DNA of 8,132 bases from an uncultured Collinsella sp. GTDB taxonomy: Bacteria; Actinomycetota; Coriobacteriia; Coriobacteriales; Coriobacteriaceae. Positions 1 to 5,288 of this stretch are shown piece after piece. The stretch is taken from the NCBI GenBank assembly GCA_902475475.1, contig CABRZY010000072.1:1-8132 (forward strand), read 5' to 3'. Below the pieces are notes generated by a model. It was not told where the DNA came from. It did no database searches and saw nothing but the letters and a program-made list of their open reading frames with translations. How positions within the stretch are numbered: position 1 is the first letter of the stretch; each line of letters begins with the position of its first letter. Both the position numbers and the translations under genes were made by a program.

Positions 1-98
1 ACCTCAAAGACGCCACCCAGCTCCCGACGAAGCAGGAGTTCATAGGACGGGTCGTTGAGATTTCCCAAACATGTCGTCGAAACCAAGCGTTCAGGCAT
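1..98 (-). CDS. 5' end of an unidentified protein, cut by the window edge
   Basis: An ATG at 98 (read leftward) opens a frame of 32 complete codons with no stop before the edge; the peptide begins MPERLVSTTCLGNLNDPSYE. The start is well supported: GAGGA sits 7 nt upstream, inside the last codons of the slyD-like gene, and only 3 nt separate that gene's TAG from this ATG. This arrangement suggests translational coupling and one shared transcript. I do not recognise the family from 32 residues. There is no signal peptide or membrane segment in the visible part, which is polar and ends in an R/E/L-rich stretch. A functional call would need the sequence to the left. Confidence 0.7.
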   Translation of the reverse strand, partial: MPERLVSTTCLGNLNDPSYELLLRRELGGVFE

Positions 99-101
99 AC
101 T

Positions 102-530
102 CTAGTCCTCGACCTCGACGAGCTCGATATCAAAGTTGAGGTCCTTGCCGGCGAGCTCGTGGTTGGCATCGAGCGTCACGGCCTCGGGCGTCACATCGAT
201 GACCACGGCGGGGACAGGCATGCCGCTCGGAGTGGACAGGAAGAGCTTCATGCCCTTCTCGATCTGCTCGATATTGGGAACCTGTTCGGCCGGGAAGGTA
301 ATAACCATATCGGGATTGTGCTCGCCGTAGGCATCGGCAGCAGGAATGTGCACGGTCTTCTTCTCGCCCACCTGCATGTCGACAACAGCGGCGTCGAAGC
401 CCTTGATCATCTGGCCGGCGCCGCAGGTGAACTCCAGCGGCTCGCCGCGATCGTAGGAGCTATCGAACTGCGTGCCGTCGTCGAGCGTGCCGCGATAATG
501 AGTCTTGACCTTCTTGCCCTGGTTGGACAT
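102..530 (-). CDS. slyD: SlyD-type FKBP peptidyl-prolyl cis-trans isomerase
   Basis: 142 residues. This is a cytoplasmic prolyl isomerase and folding helper of the FKBP family. The N-terminal FKBP half (about residues 5-65) carries the typical YRGTLDDGTQFDSS opening and GQMIKGFDAAVVDMQVGEKK. It is followed by AYGEHNPDMV and an insert-in-flap chaperone domain (about 68-118), then the closing strand with NHELAGKDLNFDI (123-135). This SlyD order is recognisable end to end. Unlike E. coli SlyD there is no His/Cys-rich metal-binding tail; the protein stops at VEVED. An in-frame ATG at 560 would add 10 residues. I chose 530 because GGAGG lies 5 nt upstream of it and the family begins close to here. 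It is transcribed away from the dipeptidase gene and is probably first in an operon with the gene cut at the left edge. The gene symbol reflects architecture, not proven orthology. Confidence 0.93.
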   Translation of the reverse strand: MSNQGKKVKTHYRGTLDDGTQFDSSYDRGEPLEFTCGAGQMIKGFDAAVVDMQVGEKKTVHIPAADAYGEHNPDMVITFPAEQVPNIEQIEKGMKLFLSTPSGMPVPAVVIDVTPEAVTLDANHELAGKDLNFDIELVEVED

Positions 531-650
531 GGTAACCTCCGTGATAAGGGCGGCGCACAACGCGGGCCGCCGTGAACATATGGCGCTAACTATACCCTAG
601 TCATACAATTCAATGACAGTTTGCAAAGAAACGCTGCAACCGGAGGAACC
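531..650. promoter_or_regulatory. Divergent intergenic region with promoters for slyD and the dipeptidase gene
   Basis: The two genes are transcribed away from each other, so both promoters should lie in these 120 bp. On the minus strand TATAGT (594 to 589) is a reasonable -10 for slyD, with a weak CTGTCA upstream at a long 19-nt spacing. On the plus strand TACAAT (604-609) is a possible -10 for the dipeptidase gene, without a convincing -35. The two candidates almost touch, so the promoters would be back to back. GGAGG motifs sit just before both starts. I found no clear operator palindrome. The exact boxes are uncertain. Confidence 0.4.
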
Positions 651-1664
651 ATGGCATATCCCGTATTTGACCTACACTGCGACACCGCCGACCGCATCGG
701 CTGGGCCACGCTCGATCTCGACCTGCGCTTTGCCGCCGGCACCGACGGCTATTTCCCCGGCGACGAGACGCATCCGCAGGATTTCGACCTCATCGAGGGC
801 AACGCCTGCGCCATCTCGCTCGCAAAGATCGGCAACACGCCGTGGGCACAGTGCTTCGCCACGTTTGTCCCCGACGAGATTCCCACCGCCCACGCCGCGC
901 GCTTCCAGGCGCAGATCATGGCGCACATGAGCGGCCAGGCCATGCTCAACCACGACCGCATGGTCAACGTGCGCAGCGCCGCTGACATTCGCCCTGCACT
1001 CAAGGACGGCAAGGTTGCCTGCATCCACACCATCGAAAACGCCACGTTCTTTGCCGAGGACCCCGCGCTGATCGAGGTGCTCAAGAGCCTGGGCGTTCTC
1101 ATGTCATCGCTCAGCTGGAACGCGCAGGGACCGCTCGCGAGCGGCCACGACACCCACGCCGGCCTCACCGCCGCCGGCATCGAGGCGCTTACGCAGATGG
1201 AACACGTCGGCATGGTGCTCGACGTCTCCCACCTCAACGACGAGTGCTTTGACGAGGTTGTCGCCCACGCCACGCGCCCCTTCGTCGCCAGCCACTCCAA
1301 CTCCCGTGCGGTTTGCGGCGTCAAGCGCAACCTCACCGACGACCAGTTCCGCACCATTCGCGACATGGGCGGCATCGTCGGCCTCAACTACTGCAGCGAG
1401 TTCCTATCCAACGATGCGACCGACAAGACCACCGCAGACGTCACCTTCGACCAGCTAGCGGCACATATCGAGCACTGGCTCGACCTGGGCGGCGAAGATG
1501 TCATCGCACTCGGCGGCGACTGGGACGGCGCCAAGGTGCCCGCTTTCCTCTCCGATGCCAGCAAGATGCCCGAATTCCAGAACATGCTCTCCAAGCACTT
1601 TGGCAAGACCGTGATGCAGAAGCTCTGCAGCGATAACGCCCTTGCCTTCTTCGAGTGTTATTAA
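651..1664 (+). CDS. M19 family (renal-type) membrane dipeptidase
   Basis: 337 residues. Peptidase family M19 are binuclear zinc enzymes with an amidohydrolase-like barrel that cleave dipeptides; some members act on D-amino-acid-containing dipeptides. The ligand set is intact: H9-x-D11 near the N-terminus (FDLHCDTADR), E129 in the IHTIEN segment as bridging ligand, H194 in DVSHLND, H215 in ASHSNS, and D290 in GGDWDG, which corresponds to the usual GSDFDG signature. Length is normal for the family. There is no signal peptide, so the enzyme is probably cytoplasmic despite the family's historical 'membrane' name. An upstream in-frame ATG at 621 would add 10 residues; 651 is preferred because GGAGG (642-646) precedes it by 4 nt and the H-x-D motif then sits at the expected distance from the start. 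It may recycle peptides taken up from the medium or from cell-wall turnover, but the substrate cannot be read from sequence. Confidence 0.95.
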   Translation: MAYPVFDLHCDTADRIGWATLDLDLRFAAGTDGYFPGDETHPQDFDLIEGNACAISLAKIGNTPWAQCFATFVPDEIPTAHAARFQAQIMAHMSGQAMLNHDRMVNVRSAADIRPALKDGKVACIHTIENATFFAEDPALIEVLKSLGVLMSSLSWNAQGPLASGHDTHAGLTAAGIEALTQMEHVGMVLDVSHLNDECFDEVVAHATRPFVASHSNSRAVCGVKRNLTDDQFRTIRDMGGIVGLNYCSEFLSNDATDKTTADVTFDQLAAHIEHWLDLGGEDVIALGGDWDGAKVPAFLSDASKMPEFQNMLSKHFGKTVMQKLCSDNALAFFECY

Positions 1665-1680
1665 TTTCACATCCCTTGAG

Positions 1681-1716
1681 CGGGCCGGCATACCGAACGG
1701 TCGAAATGCCGGCCCG
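1681..1716 (+). terminator. Stem-loop between the dipeptidase and YgjP-like genes
   Basis: Arms CGGGCCGGCAT (1681-1691) and ATGCCGGCCCG (1706-1716) pair perfectly over 11 bp. The 14-nt loop contains a further small CCG/CGG pairing. It starts 16 nt after the dipeptidase stop and ends 22 nt before the next start. No U-tract follows (the next bases are TCCCC), so it is not a canonical intrinsic terminator. It could attenuate readthrough, protect the 3' end of the first message, or mark the boundary between two transcripts. Confidence 0.45.
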
Positions 1717-1738
1717 TCCCCAATCTGAAGGATAACTT

Positions 1739-2515
1739 TTGACGCAGCAATTTGCGATTTTCCTACCCCGACCGGATGGGATGCCCATCCCCGTCGTCGT
1801 TACCAAAAAGCGCGTCAAGAACTTCAACCTGCGCGTCACATCGAGCGGTGAGGTCCACGCCAGCGCACCGCTCGGCGCCAGCCGCGAGCGTATCGAAGCG
1901 TTTGTGAAGCGCAACAACGCCTGGATTATCGGCCGACTTGCCCAGCGTGAGCAACGTCAGGCAACGTCACGAGAGCCACTCAGCCCCTCGTCCATCATTG
2001 CGCTTTGGGGCATGCCCATCACGGTACAGGACGCACTCGATCACAACTTTGCGTCACCCGCACCGCGACCCAAACAGGCCACCTTCGCAAGTTTTATGGG
2101 TACCGACGAATCGAACGGAGGCCCACAGGCCAAGCGGCTCGCAATCCTCGACGGTCTAACGTCCGACGAGCTCCAAGCCCACATCGACCAGCTCTATACG
2201 TCCGAGGTCACATCGGCGCTGCGCGATATTTTGCACGCGTACGAAATCGCAATGGGCGTCTCCGTTTCCCGCGTTTCCGTACGCAGCATGAAAACGCGTT
2301 GGGGCTCGTGCACGCCCAAATCCGGCGCCATTCGCATCGCACGAGAACTTGCCGCCTACCCCGTCGAATGCCTCGACATGGTTGTCGCCCACGAGCTCGT
2401 CCACTTGCTCGAGCCAAGCCACAATCAGCGGTTTCACGCCCTGCTCGACACGTACTGCCCCAACAATAGAGCGCTGTCGCAGCGGCTCAAGCAGCCACCC
2501 ATAGAGACGTATTAG
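1739..2515 (+). CDS. YgjP/DUF45-type zinc metallopeptidase (SprT-like fold)
   Basis: 258 residues. The C-terminal half has the features of the YgjP-like metallopeptidase family (COG1451, formerly DUF45): TRWGSC at 186-191, an active-site helix HELVH with H218, E219 and H222, and a third metal ligand, probably H228, in the PSHNQRF segment. The N-terminal half carries the usual VKNFNLRVTSSGEVHASAP strand pattern and a low-complexity linker (about 100-130) that looks longer and less conserved. The likely start is TTG at 1739: AAGGA (1728-1732) lies 6 nt upstream and no alternative ATG preserves the N-terminal family sequence. Soluble; no signal peptide. The cellular substrate of this family is not established. 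The gene ends 6 nt before the end of folB, which is convergent, and no terminator is visible between them. Confidence 0.85.
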   Translation: MTQQFAIFLPRPDGMPIPVVVTKKRVKNFNLRVTSSGEVHASAPLGASRERIEAFVKRNNAWIIGRLAQREQRQATSREPLSPSSIIALWGMPITVQDALDHNFASPAPRPKQATFASFMGTDESNGGPQAKRLAILDGLTSDELQAHIDQLYTSEVTSALRDILHAYEIAMGVSVSRVSVRSMKTRWGSCTPKSGAIRIARELAAYPVECLDMVVAHELVHLLEPSHNQRFHALLDTYCPNNRALSQRLKQPPIETY

Positions 2516-2521
2516 AACCGG

Positions 2522-3007
2522 TTAGCGCACGCGCTCGATCTCGACACCGCAGCTTGTCAAGGGAAGACCGACGGGCGCCCACGGCTTATCGAGCTTTATG
2601 CGCACACCAAGCAGCAAGGGATAACGACGTAGCAGCATCTGGGCCACACCCTCGGCTGCAGCCTCGATGAGCTTAAACGTATGCTCGCGCAGATAGCCAT
2701 CGACATCGTGGCACACCGAGCCGTAGTCAATCGAGGCGTCCAGGTTATCGTGCTCCCCCGCTGCACGCAGGTCGGCATAGAGCACCAAGGACACGATGAA
2801 CTTCTGGCCCAGCGCGTTCTCTTCGGGATACACGCCGTGATTGGCAAAGACCTCGAGACCGTCGATAGTAATGCGGTCGGCATGGCGCAGATCGTCATAG
2901 CTCACGTGGGGCACCGCCGTTGCGGTGGATATTTCGCCCCTTCCACGGCGGGCGAGCTCGGCACCTTCAGTCTTGGTTGCATTCTCGGGCAGTTTCTTGT
3001 TGCTCAT
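2522..3007 (-). CDS. folB: Dihydroneopterin aldolase with an N-terminal extension
   Basis: 161 residues. It converts 7,8-dihydroneopterin to 6-hydroxymethyl-7,8-dihydropterin plus glycolaldehyde in folate synthesis. The aldolase domain starts near residue 44 (DRITIDGLEVFANHG). HGVYPEENALGQKF contains the substrate-binding glutamate (E63), KLIEAAAEG holds the second conserved glutamate (E115), and VRIKLDKPWAP holds the catalytic lysine (K141 by alignment with E. coli K98). The family is usually about 120 residues; the first 43 here are a polar, probably disordered extension rich in K, E and A. The start at 3007 is supported by AAGGAGA 8 nt upstream, so the extension appears genuine. It is the last gene of the nrdG-folE-HD-folB run, 43 nt after the HD gene. 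Neither folP nor folK is in the window. Confidence 0.92.
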   Translation of the reverse strand: MSNKKLPENATKTEGAELARRGRGEISTATAVPHVSYDDLRHADRITIDGLEVFANHGVYPEENALGQKFIVSLVLYADLRAAGEHDNLDASIDYGSVCHDVDGYLREHTFKLIEAAAEGVAQMLLRRYPLLLGVRIKLDKPWAPVGLPLTSCGVEIERVR

Positions 3008-3050
3008 CGCGATCGTCTCCTTCGTTTAGAACCCCGACCGCGCAAACTAA

Positions 3051-3632
3051 CTACACGCGAATCGACAGGTTCTTTTTATCATCGCTCCAGTTGCAAGCAT
3101 TGCGCGCGGGGCATGCAAAGCAGGCTCGCGAGGCCTTGTCGGCCGCATAGAGCAGACGCTCGAGCGGTTGACTGTTCACGCGCAGCTTTCGATGGCCCAG
3201 GATGGCCGTCTTAATGGCTGCGGCATCTGCCGGCTCAAACGCCACGTCATCGGGCATGCCGCCGAGAATCGCATCGGCGACGCGTTCGCTTGCAACATCA
3301 TGGGATATACCCGATTCATACTGTTCATCTTTGCCGATATCGTGAAGAAGTGCCGTGGCATAGATGACCTCGCGGTCAAATTTGAGCTCTTCCTCGAGAT
3401 TCTTGATCCACATAATACGGGCGACATCCAGCAGATGGTCGATACCGTGGCGGCAAAAGATGCGCCCCGATTCCAACTGCGCAATGTTTCCCAGATGCTG
3501 CCGGAACAGTCCGTTGGCACAGATGTAATCAATGCGAGGCATGGCACCAAAGGGAGTCAGGCCCGAAGCCATAAAGCCGCGACGCGACGTTCCTTCATCG
3601 GTCTTCGATGCAAAGTCGTTGACGACTCTCAT
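3051..3632 (-). CDS. HD-domain phosphohydrolase with C-terminal cysteine cluster
   Basis: 193 residues. The metal-binding HD pattern is visible: H62/H66 in RHGIDHLLDVARI, H97-D98 in LLHDIGK, H111 in SHDVASE, and D165 in AADKASR. HD proteins are metal-dependent phosphatases or phosphodiesterases, usually on nucleotides or related small molecules. The C-terminus has C171, C174 and C180 in the context CFACPARNACNW, a possible metal or iron-sulfur site. The start codon at 3632 follows the folE stop by 2 nt without a strong RBS of its own (AGGAT is 14 nt away), which points to translational coupling; a start at residue 21 or 31 is also possible. Its place between folE and folB suggests a pteridine-phosphate substrate. 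The archaeal HD enzyme MptB, a dihydroneopterin cyclic phosphodiesterase, is a functional precedent but I have not shown homology beyond the HD pattern. Confidence 0.85.
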   Translation of the reverse strand: MRVVNDFASKTDEGTSRRGFMASGLTPFGAMPRIDYICANGLFRQHLGNIAQLESGRIFCRHGIDHLLDVARIMWIKNLEEELKFDREVIYATALLHDIGKDEQYESGISHDVASERVADAILGGMPDDVAFEPADAAAIKTAILGHRKLRVNSQPLERLLYAADKASRACFACPARNACNWSDDKKNLSIRV

Positions 3633-3634
3633 GG

Positions 3635-4192
3635 TTAGCGGCCCAGCATCCTAAAGAATCGCTCCTCGAGCGACGGATCGGTCTCAAAGACACCGCGACG
3701 AGCAAGCGTTACGGTCTTGGTACCGGGCTTTTGCACGCCGCGCATGGTCATGCACATATGCTCGGCTTCCATCAGCACAATCGCTCCTTGGGGGGCAAGA
3801 TATTCCATGAGGGCATCGGCAACCTGTGTACACAGCTGCTCCTGCAGCTGCAGACGACGGGCATAGACCTCAACCGTGCGAGCAAGCTTAGACAGACCCG
3901 CCACGCGGCCGTTAGGGATATAGCCGATCGCAGCCTTGCCATAAAACGGCAGCAGATGGTGCTCGCACAGCGAGTAAAACGTGATGTCGCGCTCGATAAC
4001 TAAATCGTTCGAAGCGACGGCAAAAGTTTTGGACAGGTGCTCCTCAGCGCTCTGGTCCATGCCGCCGGCAATCTCGCCATACATACGGGCGACGCGTGCC
4101 GGCGTCTCCAGCAGGCCCTCACGAGTTGGGTCCTCGCCTATGCCCTCAAGCAACAGCTTTATGGCGGTCTCAACTTTTTCCTGATCGACCAT
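3635..4192 (-). CDS. folE: GTP cyclohydrolase I (type IA)
   Basis: 185 residues. It converts GTP to 7,8-dihydroneopterin triphosphate and formate, the first committed step of folate synthesis. The zinc site is complete: C76 and H79 in SLCEHHLLPFYGK and C147 in EHMCMTMRG. The 71-residue spacing between the two cysteines equals that of the E. coli enzyme. The N-terminal DPTREGLLETPARVARMY and the central VAGLSKLARTVEVYARRLQ segment are classic for the family. It is therefore zinc-dependent type IA rather than FolE2. The start at 4192 has GAGG 5 nt upstream. It lies 66 nt downstream of nrdG with no visible promoter or terminator between them, and its stop almost touches the HD gene start. Confidence 0.97.
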   Translation of the reverse strand: MVDQEKVETAIKLLLEGIGEDPTREGLLETPARVARMYGEIAGGMDQSAEEHLSKTFAVASNDLVIERDITFYSLCEHHLLPFYGKAAIGYIPNGRVAGLSKLARTVEVYARRLQLQEQLCTQVADALMEYLAPQGAIVLMEAEHMCMTMRGVQKPGTKTVTLARRGVFETDPSLEERFFRMLGR

Positions 4193-4258
4193 CTAGGCCT
4201 CACTCTTCCGATTTTGCGTTCGCGCTATGGTACCACGCCCTCCGGCATCGGCCACAAG

Positions 4259-4840
4259 CTACATAGTATGGGTCGAATAGACCGGATCGTCCCGCCAAAG
4301 CTCCACAGCGTCGCAAAGCGAAACGCCCTCGCGCGCGGCACGAGTGCGCGTGGCGTTCATGTCGATCACCCGCTGATTACTCGAACCCCTAAAACGCAAG
4401 GAGATATCGTACAGGTCTTGAACGAACGGGCCGTCCACCAACATATCGAGGCAGGCAAGGATACGGTCCGTCACCTCGGTATGATGACGGCCGCCCGGCA
4501 TAAGTTCCTCGAGCACGTCGCCGGTAAAGCACCAAATGGTCTTCCCCGACTCCACAGGATAGGCCGCACGCACGCGTTCGATAAAGTCAACGAGACCCGC
4601 CTGATTCTCGGGTTCCATGGGCTCGCCACCCAGAATCGTCAGGCCATCAATAAAGGGATGGTCGAGGCTCTCGATAATCTTGTCCTCGACGGCACGGTCG
4701 AACGGTTCACCCGCGGCAAAGTCCCACGCGACGGAGTTAAAGCAATTCTTGCACCCACGACGGCACCCACTCACAAACAGAGAAGTACGAACACCTTCCC
4801 CATCAGCAATGTCGAAATACTTAATGTTCGCGTAGTTCAT
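4259..4840 (-). CDS. nrdG: Anaerobic ribonucleotide reductase activating protein (radical SAM)
   Basis: 193 residues. A radical SAM enzyme that uses a [4Fe-4S] cluster to cleave S-adenosylmethionine and abstract hydrogen from the C-terminal glycine of NrdD. The cluster motif is C26-x3-C30-x2-C33 (CRRGCKNC). GGEP (71-74) is the SAM-binding segment, and DGPF followed by RFRGSSNQRVID near 136-160 is diagnostic of NrdG. The frame is open upstream to 5047, but M at 4840 is the right start: GGGAG lies 8 nt upstream and family proteins begin with a segment like MNYANIKYFDIADGEG. It is separated from its partner nrdD by 427 nt containing two large inverted repeats, and followed by folE. Confidence 0.96.
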   Translation of the reverse strand: MNYANIKYFDIADGEGVRTSLFVSGCRRGCKNCFNSVAWDFAAGEPFDRAVEDKIIESLDHPFIDGLTILGGEPMEPENQAGLVDFIERVRAAYPVESGKTIWCFTGDVLEELMPGGRHHTEVTDRILACLDMLVDGPFVQDLYDISLRFRGSSNQRVIDMNATRTRAAREGVSLCDAVELWRDDPVYSTHTM

Positions 4841-4856
4841 AGGTAACTCTCCCGGG

Positions 4857-4938
4857 AGGCCGGGGTATATCATCCCGTCCTCAAACATTCTCGGCCTGCG
4901 GCCTGCGAAACTGCGGGCGGGACGATATGCCCCGGCCT
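4857..4938 (-). repeat. Large inverted repeat in the nrdG leader
   Basis: Arms of 24 bp at 4857-4880 and 4915-4938 pair over their full length with 3 differences; the left arm opens AGGCCGGGGTATATCATCCC. On the plus strand two of the differences are G-U wobbles; on the minus (nrdG-sense) strand one is. The 34-nt loop contains a tandem GGCCTGC duplication (4893-4906). The stem ends 4 nt upstream of the nrdG Shine-Dalgarno (4853-4849), so in the nrdG message it would be a stable hairpin next to the ribosome site. It has no U-tract directly after it and so is not a clear terminator. Confidence 0.8.
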
Positions 4939-4975
4939 CATGCAAAGGGTAACTCAATGAACGAAGCGAACATCG

Positions 4976-4981
4976 AGTATA
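4976..4981 (-). promoter_or_regulatory. Candidate -10 of an nrdG-folE-HD-folB promoter
   Basis: TATACT on the minus strand is a near-consensus -10. The -35 position at 17 nt spacing is T-rich (GTTTTT) and weak. Transcription from here would begin near 4969 and give a leader of about 130 nt that includes the inverted repeat before nrdG. No NrdR-like box is visible here, unlike upstream of nrdD. Confidence 0.35.
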
Positions 4982-5085
4982 GGGTTCGAGGTCCAATAAA
5001 AACTTTGTTGCAGCCCAACCGTCATCGCAAGCAAAACGTTGTTGCAAGTCAACTCATTTCCGCTAAGAACTTCGAGAAGTGAGCA

Positions 5086-5288
5086 GACCGCATGCTGCAT
5101 CTCAACTACGTCAACTTGGCTGAACCGAGAGGGCCGCTTGGGCTTTTGCTCGATATGAGTTCCGCACGCAAAGAAGGCCACTTAATGTGGCCTTCGTCTT
5201 GCGCAGGACTGTCCGAAATAGCGAGCAAATGCCCAAGCGGCCCTCTCGGTTCAGCCCCGGAGCGGTATTAGAGATGCAGCACGCGGTC
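5086..5288. repeat. Approximately 200-bp palindrome covering the end of nrdD
   Basis: Position x pairs with 5374 minus x without any indel. The inner arms 5118-5152 and 5222-5256 match in 34 of 35 positions (arm begins GGCTGAACCGAGAGGGCCGC). Three more pairs continue inward at 5154-5156/5218-5220. Outside, 5104-5117 versus 5257-5270 match in only 6 of 14, but 5086-5103 versus 5271-5288 match in 17 of 18. That last block encodes DRVLHL, the C-terminus of NrdD, on the right, and is a mirror copy on the left. In total 57 of 67 positions match. The centre holds a separate perfect 9-bp hairpin. The structure is too long and too coding-linked for an ordinary terminator. Confidence 0.88.
5167..5203 (-). 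terminator. Hairpin at the palindrome centre, probable nrdD terminator
   Basis: GAAGGCCAC (5173-5181) and GTGGCCTTC (5187-5195) pair perfectly around a 5-nt loop, and CGCAA/TTGCG (5167-5171, 5199-5203) extends the stem after a small internal loop. Read on the minus strand the 9-bp stem is followed by TTTGCG, a short U-run, about 70 nt after the nrdD stop. This fits a modest intrinsic terminator for nrdD. The large flanking arms would further close the structure. Confidence 0.5.

Noticed and set aside
4037..4846. 269-codon plus-strand frame across folE and nrdG
   Set aside because: It overlaps two certain genes on the opposite strand and shows no recognisable domain.
4857..4938. CRISPR-like or direct-repeat array
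   Set aside because: The repeat is inverted, present once as a pair, and has no spacer series.
4954..5181. 75-codon minus-strand frame and the similar plus-strand frame from 5187
   Set aside because: Their shared peptide PKRPSRFS...EMQHAV comes from the palindrome, which puts the same DNA on both strands. It is a by-product of the inverted repeat, not evidence of two related proteins.
5086..5288. Insertion sequence or MITE
   Set aside because: There is no transposase, no target-site duplication, and the arm includes functional nrdD codons, so this is not a clean insertion beside the gene.
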